A stretch of 64,000 bases of DNA from Dugong dugon (lineage: Eukaryota > Chordata > Mammalia > Sirenia > Dugongidae). The stretch lies in the NCBI GenBank assembly GCA_030035585.1, contig CM057477.1:63469447-63533446 (forward strand), read 5' to 3'. Each line of letters begins with the position of its first letter. Position 1 is the stretch's first letter. The notes under the pieces were generated by a model. That model saw nothing but the letters and a program-made list of their open reading frames with translations. It did not search any database and was not told where the DNA came from. Shown here piece after piece: positions 56,136 to 64,000 of the stretch. The translations under genes were made by a program, and so were the position numbers.

Positions 56136-56990
56136 CAAAGAGGACCACCAGGTGCTGTGCCTCCCTTTCAGTTGCGGGAAGGCCAGATGCAACAACTTAT
56201 CCCTCACTTTAGAAGGAATATCTTGACATGCCCCACACCCCTGGACCCCTAGAAATTTCACTTAGGTGGAAGGTGCCTGAATTTTTGTCAGGTTAATTTC
56301 CCACCTTCCAGCACTCAAATCTTTTACCAGTAAGTCCAGAGTCATTGACATTTCTTCCTTACTAGGTCCAATCAGCAAATCGTCATCAATGTAATGGACC
56401 AGTGTGACATCTTGTGAAAGGGAAATGTGATGAAGCTGTCTTCCAACTAAATTATGACACAGGGCTGGAAGTTGTTAAACCTCTGATGTAGGACAATGAA
56501 GGTGTATTGCTGGCCTTGCCAGCTGAAGGCAAACTACTTCTGGTGGTCCTTCAAAACAGGTATGGAGAAAAAGGCATTAGCCAGATCAGTAGCTGAATAC
56601 CAGGTATCAAGAGATGTATTAATTTGCACAATCAATGAAACCACATCTGGAACTACAGTTGCAATTGGAGTCACCACTTGATTAAGTTTTCAATAATCCA
56701 CTGTCATTTTCCAAGATCCCTTTTTTTTGCACAGACAGGCGAGTCAAATGGGGATGTGCATCCTTGAAGTCCTTGATGGTGGCAGTAATCTCTGCAATCC
56801 CTCTAGGAATGTGATACTGCTTTTGGTTTACTATTTTCTTAGGTAGGGGCAGTTCTAATGGCTTCCACTTAGCCTTTCCTACTATAATAGCCCTTACTCC
56901 ACATGTCAGGGATCCCATGTGGGGATTCTGCCAGTTGCTTAGTATGTCTATGCCTGCTATGCATTCTGGAACTGGAGAAATCACTACAGG
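56130..56990 (-). pseudogene. ERV-L protease C-terminus and reverse transcriptase remnant
   Basis: The minus-strand frame 56682-56984 begins in the protease C-terminus ('CIAGIDILSNWQNPH') and enters RT ('YHIPRGIAEITATIKDFKDA'). The RT catalytic YIDD is intact at 56382-56393, but frameshifts and stops precede and follow it. A later frame, 56073-56261, holds 'KFLGVQGCGACQDIPSKVRD'. Confidence 0.82.
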
Positions 56991-57035
56991 ATCTGTTCAG
57001 GGACTCACTGGACCCACTGTGAGATGGACGTGAGC

Positions 57036-57700
57036 TCAGACTCTGTTAATAACTTGATCTCCATATGCCCCCACACTGACTGGTGGGCCAGATGGGAGTA
57101 AGAGCGCTGGTTCTGTAGGCAAGAGTGATTCATCAGAATTTAGGGGCTCAGTCTCCCCACCTTCCTGATTATCTGCCCATGTGTCCCCATCCCAAGTTTT
57201 AGGATCCCATTTCTTCCCAAGCAATACCTTCACTTTAACTTCAGACACCATTAAAGCTTGGGAATTCAACTGGCATTGTAGTTCAGCCACTCTTACGATA
57301 GGACTCTGAGTTTGTTGTTCAGCAACATCAGCTCCGTTACTACAAGAAATAAGGCTTTCTTTCAGGACACAAGTGGAAACTTTTAGATTGTTTATGCAGC
57401 ACTCAAGCTGTGACATGAAACTGTGAGCTCATTTCTTTCTGTCACCACTTTGTCTAGCAAAAGTAGGGCCAGCCAAACAGCTTCCTTATACTATTCGTTC
57501 TGACTAAATTGTAGAAAAGTATCAAACTTGTGATCACCCAGAGACTTGCCTCTCACAAATACCTGATCTATTAGAGGTGATATTTTGCGTATTCCATTGC
57601 CACCTCTTGCCATGGATTTGCAGTGCCCTCTTTACTAACAAAAATAGAGTCATAAACATCTTTAAGACTAATCATACTTGAGAACTAATTTTGAAAACTC
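57036..57700 (-). pseudogene. ERV-L gag remnant
   Basis: A 126-residue minus-strand frame (57036-57416) lies between the primer site and protease, the gag position. It is rich in Glu, Ser and Pro towards its end ('PTEPALLLPSGPPVSV'). I recognise it by position rather than by a motif. It joins protease sequence directly, so most of gag is deleted. Confidence 0.5.
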
Positions 57701-57722
57701 ATCCTTATAATTTTGTTTCTCT

Positions 57723-57740
57723 AGAACCATCCTGGTACCA
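57723..57740 (-). promoter_or_regulatory. Primer-binding site, tRNA-Leu(UAA)-like
   Basis: Two bases inside the 5' LTR the minus strand reads TGGTACCAGGATGG. This matches the 3' end of tRNA-Leu(UAA) (complement TGGTACCAGGAGTGG) except for one missing G. Leucine priming is the trait ERV-L is named for. Confidence 0.8.
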
Positions 57741-57742
57741 AA

Positions 57743-58320
57743 TGTCTTAGGCTGGGTTCTCTAGAGAAGAAAAACCAGTGAATCACATGTGTGTATGTAT
57801 ATATATACACACACATATATATAGAGAGAGAATTATCTCAAGAAAATGGCTCAAATGGTTGTAGAGGCTGGCAAGTCCCAAGTTCGTGGGTCAGGTGTCA
57901 GGCTGGAGGCTTCTCCTGACTTATATAACTGCAGTGGCTGACTAACCCAAGATCAGCAGATAAGACAGCAGGCTGCTGGCTCACAGGCTGTGGAGGCTGA
58001 AAAATGCCAAGATCAGCAGGTAAGCTGCTAGGTCAGGTCCCAAGAATAGGAGGTCAGATGATGGTGAGCCAGATGAAGAATCCAGAGAGAGCCTTGCTGA
58101 AACATTCATTTATATGTTGGATGCAGGCCACACACCACCCCTGCCAAGGAAACTCCCTTTCAACTGATTGGTTGCTCATAGCAGATCTCATCATAGGGTT
58201 GATTATATCATTACACAACTGCCAAATTACATCATTACAAAACTGCCAGATTACATCATAACTTCGAAACCACTGAGAATCTTGGCCCAGCCAAGTTGAC
58301 AGACAACCTTAACCATCACA
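57743..58320 (-). mobile_element. 5' LTR of the ERV-L provirus
   Basis: Plus-strand left end TGTCTTAGGCTGGGTTCTC, right end AACCTTAACCATCACA. It has a short TA/CA block at 57788-57829 in place of the longer GA-rich one in the 3' LTR. The 'gccaagttgacagacaacct' end block is shared with the other ERV-L LTRs here. Confidence 0.92.
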
Positions 58321-58379
58321 GGTCAGATACGATTAATTGGTAATTTCCTACTATACCATTCCTTATTATTCAACATTAT

Positions 58380-58850
58380 GGACTCTTTGAGATGAAAAGA
58401 GATTTGGGGGACATAACAACCAATTATAAATCTGTGATTTTGGATTGAACTTGGTTTGGAGAAATTAACTGTAAATAAAGGACATTTCTGGAACAATTGG
58501 GAGAAATTGAATATGGCCTGAGTATGTGAGGTACAAATGGTTAAGCGCTCAGCTGCTAACCAAAATGTTGGCAGTTCAATTATACCCAGAAGCACCTCTG
58601 AAGAAAGTCTTGGTGATCTACTTCTAAAATATCAGCCACTGAAAACCCTAAGGAGCACAGTTCTGCTATAACACACATGGGGCTGCTATGAGTCAGAACT
58701 GACTCAACATAATCTTTTTATTATTATTAGCAAATAATATTAAGAAATTATTATTAATTTTAAGGTGATACTGCTTTTTTGGTCATGTAGGAAAATGTTC
58801 CTATTCTTTTATCAATGTATACTAAAATAAACAAATGAATTTTTTCAAGG
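58380..58850 (+). repeat. Ancient repeat of unnamed family, copy 1
   Basis: 'aggacatttctggaacaatt', then after a SINE 'aagaaattattattaatttt' and 'ggtcatgtaggaaaatgttc'. Same order as 59335-60250. Confidence 0.5.
58530..58712 (+). mobile_element. AfroSINE
   Basis: 'aggtacaaatggttaagcgc' to 'cagaactgactcaacataat'. Box A is well kept. Confidence 0.86.
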
Positions 58851-58859
58851 TAACATTTT

Positions 58860-59100
58860 GAAGTTCTAAAAAGGAATATATCAAATTGTTAACAACAGTT
58901 ATTCAGGGTGAGGATTAAAAGAGAGGCAATTATTATCTTCTACTTAGCATACACTTCTCAGTTACCTGAATTCTTTGCAATATGCACATACTATTTGACA
59001 GAAAAAAGAATATGTATACATATTTTAGAACCATTCCTTCAGGAAACACCAGATACACCCAGATTGAGAGACATTCTACAAAATAACTGTTTTGTATACT
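58860..59100. other. Unassigned AT-rich stretch
   Basis: Nothing named. An 81-residue plus-strand frame (58908-59153) runs into the next SINE and is probably chance. Confidence 0.3.
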
Positions 59101-59104
59101 TCAA

Positions 59105-59323
59105 AACAAGGAGGCTGACGGTACAGTGGTTACAGCACTCAGCTGCTAACTAAAAACTTGGGCAGTTTGAACACACCAGCCTCTGTGAGGAAGCAAGATG
59201 TGCCAGTCTGCTTCTGTAAAGATTTTACAGCATTGGAAACCCTACGGAGCAGTTCTACTCTGTCCTATAGGGTCGCTTTGAGTTGGAATCAACTCAACGG
59301 CAGTGGGTTTGGTTTGGTTTTTT
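59105..59323 (+). mobile_element. AfroSINE
   Basis: 'aacaaggaggctgacggtac' to 'caacggcagtgggtttggtt'. TSD TATACTTCAA at 59095-59104 and 59324-59333, identical. Confidence 0.92.
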
Positions 59324-59541
59324 TATACTTCAAGAATATCAAGGTCATGAAAGACAAAGACAGACTGAGGAACTGTTTAAATTAAGGGAAACTAGACTGA
59401 CTTGACCACTAAATGCAACATATGAGTCTGAATTGTATCCTGGACCAGAAAAAAATATTTCACTTTAATTTTGCTATAAAGGACATTATGGGAACAATTG
59501 GAAATCATGAGTAAAGTCTGTTAAATTAGAGGATAGTATAG

Positions 59542-60122
59542 TGTTATGGATTGAGTTGTGTCTCTCAAAAATATGTGTTGTACATCCTAACTCCTATACC
59601 TGTGGAGCCCTGGTGGAGCAGTGGTTAAGAACCTGACTGCTAACCAAAAGGTTTGCAGTTTGAATTCACCAGCCCCTCCGTGGAAACCCTATGGGGCAGT
59701 TCTACCCTATCCCTTAGGGTCACTATGAATTGGAATTGACTCGAGGGCAACGGGTTATAGTTATGATCCCATTTGGAAATGAGTTCTCTTTGTTATGATA
59801 ATTAGAAAGTATTAGTTTAGGGTGTGTCTTTGTGTCTTAAATGAATCTCGTTTAAGATATAAAAGAGCAGATTAGGCATAGAGAAGTAAGCAGAGATGGG
59901 GGAAGATAAATGCCATACCACACGAGATCTCCAAGGAACCAAGAAACAGAAGCTGAAGAGAGAGAAGACCTTCCCCCAGAGCCAGCAGATAGAGAAAGCC
60001 TTCCCCTAGAGGCAGCATCCTGAATTTGGACTTCTAGCCTCCTAAACTGTGAGAAAATAAATGTTTGTTAAAGCCACCCACTTGTGGTATTTCTATTATA
60101 GCAGCACTAGATAACTAAAACA
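59542..60122 (+). mobile_element. Solo LTR, ERVL-MaLR (MLT1-like), with SINE
   Basis: TGTTATGGATTGAGTTGTG to GATAACTAAAACA. AATAAA at about 60056 in 'gtgagaaaataaatgtttgt'. Flanks TATAG and TATGC share three of five bases, a weak TSD. Clearly the same family as 45819-46241. Confidence 0.8.
59604..59757 (+). mobile_element. AfroSINE nested in the MaLR LTR
   Basis: 'ggagccctggtggagcagtg' to 'ttgactcgagggcaacgggt'. About 45 bp of the middle is absent, as in other short copies (26005, 46521). Confidence 0.9.
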
Positions 60123-60324
60123 TATGCTATTTATGTTAATTTCCTAATTTTAATTATTGTACTGTGGTTATGTAAGTGATACCCCTTAAGAGAGAAATCA
60201 TGCCAGAAGGGGGTTGGAATGGGGCTAGAGAGAGTAAGTGTCTGCAACAATCCACAACCATGGGTACTCAGCCCCTGATCCTTCTTCCTATATTTAAATT
60301 TCCAAACAATAAAACACCTGCTTC

Positions 60325-60450
60325 ACAACTCAGCTGCTAACCAAAAGGGTGGGCAGCTCAGATCTGCTAGCCACTCCTTGGAAACCATATGGGGTAGTTC
60401 AACTTTGTCCAGTAGGGTGGCTCTGAGTCACAACAGACTCAGTAAAGGGT
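60325..60450 (+). mobile_element. AfroSINE, 5'-truncated
   Basis: 'cacaactcagctgctaacca' to 'caacagactcagtaaagggt'. The first 30 or so bases, including most of box A, are missing. Confidence 0.8.
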
Positions 60451-60789
60451 TAACATAAAGCAGCTAGCTCCTGTACAAACAAAAAGCTCTACCCCTCTCT
60501 CTGAAATGAAACCCAAAGCCATGTTAAGTCTTCACCCTATCTCTGGGAGATGTTTATTCCTCTTCTACATCAGTCACATCCTGTCTTGATATCTTGTATC
60601 CTGTGGACTAAATTAAAATTTAACCTAAACCAACATATTTGAAATAGTAGGGAAAATTGGGGAGGAAAAAACTATGCTAATACATATAAAAAATATATAC
60701 CTAACAGACAGAGTTAACAGATATACAGATTGGCTGTATGTTTAGTGGCCAAGTGTTAAAAGCAATACTTCTACAAAGCCAAGATCAAA

Positions 60790-61335
60790 GCTACCATCCT
60801 AACTTCTGCATATGGGAATAAATCTGACACAGTCCACTACCTCTTCTACTCTGAGACCAGAAGAACCAGATGGCGCCCAGCTACCACTACTGACCGTTCT
60901 GATCAGGCCACAATAGATGGATCCTGATAGAACAGGAGAAAAATGAGGAACAGAACTCAAAATCTTAAAAAGGCCAAACTTACTGGACCAGTTGAGACTA
61001 GAGGACTACCAGAGACTAGTGCCCTGAGACAGTCTTTAAACCTTAAACCGAAATTATCCCTTGAAGTTGCCTATTAGCTAAATAACAAATTGGCTCATAA
61101 AATACAGAATATCAACCATGAGTAATGAGCTCCTTTAAAAAATCATCTGTAGGAGATCAAATGGTCAAAAATTACTCTAAAGCAAAGATGAGAAGGTAAG
61201 GGGGCTGGGAAACTAGAGTACTAGAAATGGTACAACCAGAACGAAATAAATGAGAATGATGACACATTGTGAAAAACGTAACCAATATTACTGAATAATT
61301 TGTGCAGAAATTGTTAAATAGTGCGGTATAATAGA
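60790..61335 (+). mobile_element. L1 3' UTR fragment (older tail type)
   Basis: 'gaccagaagaaccagatggc', 'ccctgagacagtctttaaac', 'gcagaaattgttaaatagtg'. It corresponds to the fragment at 23445-24340 and extends further 5'. Confidence 0.65.
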
Positions 61336-61341
61336 TCATTT

Positions 61342-62060
61342 TTGTGTGGCCTTTTAGCCTGGGTCTTGTAACTCCTACCCAAGTGATTGGATGGGACTGT
61401 GCAAATAACATAATTGTGGCCCACCAAGAGGATTGGCCAGTTTTGCCTTAAAAGAGAGCCAATTCCAGAGCAGAGAGAGAGAATCCCACCACTGTCAGGG
61501 AAGAACAGCCAGGAGCCTGTGTGTCCTTTGGACCTGGGATCCAGAGAAACACAGACAGAGAGATAGAGAGACAGAGAGCGAGCGAGCTGTAATCCTGAAG
61601 ACAGTGAGAAGCAGTGGCAAGAGAGACCCAAGAGCAGAGACCTGGTAGCAGGAGACGGCATGTTGGACTTCCTGGCCCATGGAGAGAGAAAGCTGAGTGC
61701 CTTTGGGCAGAGGCCTAGGGCCAAGGAGAGGCATGCCTGCGAACACAGTTGGGAAGAGGCTATCCTGATGAAAGAATTGTATCCTTGAGTGTTCCTGAGC
61801 CTGAATTGTGACTGTTACTTCCTTAATAAACCCCATAATCATGAATATGTTCTGTGAATTCTGTGTGGCCATTGCAATGAATTATCAAACCCAGCAGAGA
61901 AGGAGAGAGTGCTGTGGGAGGGACAGTAGGTATCAGCGTTGGTAAAGATGGTGGCAATAGGAGGCATATCTGGCCTCTGCCCCATGGGAATCAGCCTTGC
62001 TCTGTTGATCTTGGTTCTCCTTCCCCTTTGTGAAGTTAGAGGAGGTCAGATATTGCCCCC
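61342..62060 (+). mobile_element. LTR-like element, family uncertain
   Basis: 'tgtgtggccttttagcctgg' at the start, 'tggcccaccaagaggattgg', a GA-rich block, and 'ccttaataaaccccataatc' as a poly(A) signal at about 61825. Frames of 125-136 residues on the minus strand (61314-61872) are shadows of the GA/TC-rich block. The right end and TSD are not resolved. Confidence 0.5.
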
Positions 62061-62220
62061 AAGTCGTTTTTACAAATAGGAACTAAATTTGCTGGGTAAC
62101 CTTTCACCTTAAACACCAAAAAATATTATTTTAAAAATAGAATAAATCTGAAATTTTATCAAAATGTTTAAATTACTATTATAAATGTATTATTATAACC
62201 TGCACTGGCCTATTTAAAAG

Positions 62221-62268
62221 TTACTAGGGTCACCATGAATCAAAATTGCCTCGACAGCAACGGGTATG
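62221..62268 (+). mobile_element. AfroSINE 3' end fragment
   Basis: 'tagggtcaccatgaatcaaa' to 'gcctcgacagcaacgggta' only. Confidence 0.72.
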
Positions 62269-62606
62269 GTGCAGAACAACATTATCAGCTCCTGGATTGC
62301 TCCTGTGGTTGCCACACTGCACATTAGTGACATTAAATCATCACTACTTTCAACTGAAGTTGGGAGAGTAGCAAGACTTTTTTTTTCCCTACTTCTACCA
62401 ATAAACTATTTGGCTGACAGGGATGTTATCACTGCAGTTTTAAGCCTCCTTCTTCTCTAATAGTAACTGACGAAAGTAAAGACTTATTTTCCACTCCTGG
62501 TCTTGAAGATCAGTAGATTATGACAGTGCAATTTCTCTGAAGCAACCCCATAAATGGAAGCTTTGTTCTGCTTGAAAATGCCTTCTGCCTATTTTCAGAA
62601 GCAGAC

Positions 62607-62900
62607 TTAAGACTGTCGTGGTGATTTGTGCCCCTTCATTTCTAATACTTTAGCATGTGCTTGCAGCTTCACACAGTCACTTGAGAAAATTTTGCCCTTA
62701 AATTTTTTAAGTAGAAATGTTTCAGTGAACAGTGTAATTTTACTAGTGAGAACAAAACATGTTTTGGATACTTCAGCTTGCTCCATCACTTTCTTATCTT
62801 CTTCATACCTTTTATATTCTTTATTATATATGGATCAAAATGATTGTCATCTTCTATGGGATTTTGGAGGTTTTATTGCTTGTGAAATTTTGAGGTGGCA
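62607..62900 (-). pseudogene. Possible broken coding remnant, unrecognised
   Basis: The minus strand has a frame with protein-like, charge-rich composition ('YEEDKKVMEQAEVSKTCF', about 62790-62740) ending in a stop at 62607. A preceding frame ('EDDNHFDPY', near 62845) would connect only through a frameshift. A nine-base T run on plus at about 62379-62387 could be a reversed poly(A), which would suggest a processed pseudogene, but I found no TSD. I do not recognise the protein, and it may be chance. The overlapping plus-strand 93-residue frame is an equal rival. Confidence 0.22.
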
Positions 62901-62909
62901 AAGATGATA

Positions 62910-63370
62910 TCTTAAATTAAAATTCAGCCTCACAAAATGTGAAGAAATCTCTAATAGAACTTTAAAAAATAAAAATAAACTCATGGCCTAAGTTTAATTA
63001 AATAAGTAAATATTATATAAATCCTTAAAGAAAATACATTTGCTTGCCATTATGGCTTTAGCCCATTATCGAAGGGGATTATGATCTAGTAGACAGCGAA
63101 AAGACAGAAGGCAGTCAGGCAAACTTGGAAGTGGTAACTGGTCAGCTTGGATGTGTGCTCCTAGTTTTCCTTTCCATTCCAGCACTGAGGTGCTGAATCC
63201 GCCCTTGAGAATGAGTGTCTCCTTAAATTTTGAGCCCTGGGCACTTTGCTTGCCTCATCTAGTTGGCACTCTGAGTTTCCATTAAATTCCATGTGGCAAG
63301 AACAATGAGTTGTGAGATAGTGGTCTTCTATGGGGCTTGCTGTAGTAGGGCAAGATGACTCCTGCAGCAG
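62910..63370. other. Unassigned non-coding stretch
   Basis: AT-rich left half, no element recognised. The 90-residue minus-strand frame at 63161-63433 crosses into L1. Confidence 0.3.
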
Positions 63371-63463
63371 AGGCTGGGAAAACATTTGAACAAACACTTC
63401 ACGAAAGAAGATATATGGATGACAAATAAGCACACAAAAAAAAGGTCTTAATATTATTAATCA

Positions 63464-63574
63464 CTGTGTTGTTAGGTGCTATTGAGTCGATTCTTGTAGC
63501 AGCTGGGTGAGTTCAAACTGCCAAATGTTCAGCTAGCAGCCAAGCACTTAACCATTGCACCACCAGGGCTCCTA
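63464..63574 (-). mobile_element. AfroSINE, internally deleted
   Basis: 'tgttgttaggtgctattgag' joins directly to 'agcagctgggtgagttcaaa'; about 90 bp between are missing. Confidence 0.83.
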
Positions 63575-63619
63575 GGAAAATACAAATAAAAACCACAATG
63601 AAACACTGCTCTATACCCA

Positions 63620-63791
63620 TAAACCAAAACCAAACCAAATTCATTGCTGTCAAGTCAATTCCAACTCATAGCGACCCTATACGACAAAGTAGAACTGTCC
63701 CATAAGGTTTCCACGGAGTGCCTGGTGGGTTCAAACCACCGACCTTTTGGTTAGCAGCCATAGCTCTTAACCACTGCGTCACCAGGGTTTC
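63620..63791 (-). mobile_element. AfroSINE
   Basis: TSD CTCTATACCCA, 11 identical bases, at 63609-63619 and 63792-63802. Short middle-deleted form. Confidence 0.92.
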
Positions 63792-63936
63792 CTCTATACC
63801 CACAAGGATGGCTAAAAGGAAAAAGATTGACCATACCAAGTGTCGCCAAGGATGTTGAACAACTGGAGCTCTCATATAACAGTGGTGGGAATGTAAAATG
63901 GAGCAACCACTTTGGAAAAGTTTGGCAGTTTCTTTC

Positions 63937-64000
63937 CTTTTTTATTTTTATTGTGCTTTAGATGAAGGTTTACAGAGCAAGTCAGTTTCTCATTAAACAA
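63937..64000 (-). mobile_element. L1 3' UTR end, runs off the window
   Basis: T-rich start, then 'ctttagatgaaggtttacag' and 'cagtttctcattaaacaa', the reversed tail of the afrotherian L1 3' UTR. The rest lies beyond the window. Confidence 0.85.

Larger units (their letters stand above)
47765..58320 (-). mobile_element. ERV-L (class III) provirus, defective, split by an L1
   Basis: Two LTRs in the same orientation bracket, in minus-strand order: 5' LTR (57743-58320), a leucine-tRNA primer site, a gag remnant, protease/RT, RNase H, integrase, dUTPase and a polypurine tract, then the 3' LTR (47765-48346). The dUTPase downstream of integrase and the absence of env are known ERV-L traits. A 5.3-kb L1 insertion (48733-54059) lies just 3' of the dUTPase. 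Without it the internal region is about 4.1 kb, and most of gag is missing. The 5-bp flanks (AAATC and GGTCA) do not match. All frames are broken. Confidence 0.9.
59335..60250 (+). repeat. Ancient repeat of unnamed family, copy 2, split by an LTR
   Basis: 'aaaggacattatgggaacaa' before the LTR and 'ttaattattgtactgtggtt' after it parallel copy 1. The two copies are 0.5 kb apart and in the same orientation. Confidence 0.5.
63375..63935 (+). repeat. Old L1 ORF2 C-terminal fragment with two SINEs
   Basis: 'acacttcacgaaagaagata' and 'gtgggaatgtaaaatggagc' are ORF2 C-terminal. SINEs at 63464 and 63620 split it. Confidence 0.7.

Noticed and set aside
61314-61872. Two long minus-strand frames (136 and 125 residues)
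   Set aside because: They come from the GA/TC-rich block of an LTR-like element and overlap each other in different frames.
1-64000. CRISPR array, bacterial operon or phage elements
   Set aside because: The repeats are dispersed, differ in strand and have TSDs; there are no evenly spaced direct repeats, and no ribosome-binding-site/ORF organisation.

Overview
This is mammalian, non-coding, transposon-packed DNA, most likely from an afrotherian and probably an elephant or close relative. The main evidence is the AfroSINE: a tRNA-derived SINE ending in CACCTAACAACAACAAC or GGCAACGGGTTT, of which I count 38 copies or fragments in 64 kb. Other support is a tRNA-Gly-like AfroSINE subtype, RTE (BovB-like) LINE fragments, and an L1 lineage with a long (about 1.3 kb) 3' UTR. 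The species call is an inference from repeat content. I found no host exon, tRNA, rRNA, CRISPR array or bacterial-type gene. All protein-like signals of any length belong to dead L1 ORF2 copies and one dead ERV-L provirus.

Layout. 1-11.6 kb: old L2, L1M and MIR debris, three ERVL/MaLR-type LTRs (two with target-site duplications, TSDs) and SINEs. 11.8-17.7 kb: a long minus-strand L1 with a perfect 16-bp TSD, its 3' UTR split by a class I-like solo LTR with a 4-bp TSD. 17.7-27.1 kb: SINEs, MIR, L1 3' UTR fragments, a second solo LTR of the same class I-like family, and older LTRs. 27.1-27.6 kb: a solo LTR of the ERV-L family with a perfect 5-bp TSD. 28.3-30.6 kb: an old plus-strand L1 interrupted by a SINE, two RTE fragments and an LTR. 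33.0-36.1 kb: another 5'-truncated minus-strand L1 with a 13-bp TSD. 36.1-47.7 kb: lower repeat density, many SINEs (one SINE inside another), an L1 3' end and a MaLR LTR. 47.8-58.3 kb: an ERV-L provirus on the minus strand (two LTRs, leucine-tRNA primer site, polypurine tract, remnants of gag, pol and dUTPase), split by a plus-strand L1 that carries a probable 3' transduction and itself contains another inserted L1 fragment. 58.3-64 kb: older repeats, a second MaLR LTR, another LTR and SINEs.

The genes here do not work together as a system. What the window records is a nested insertion history: old L2, L1M and MaLR repeats, then ERV-L, then afrotherian L1s, with AfroSINEs and class I-like LTRs on top. 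Every ORF2 and pol frame I followed is broken. I did not find a previously undescribed functional system. The most interesting observations are the L1 3' transduction, an L1 3' UTR variant with a duplicated tail, a retroposed internal L1 fragment with a 19-bp TSD, and the 3' end shared by AfroSINEs and RTE fragments.
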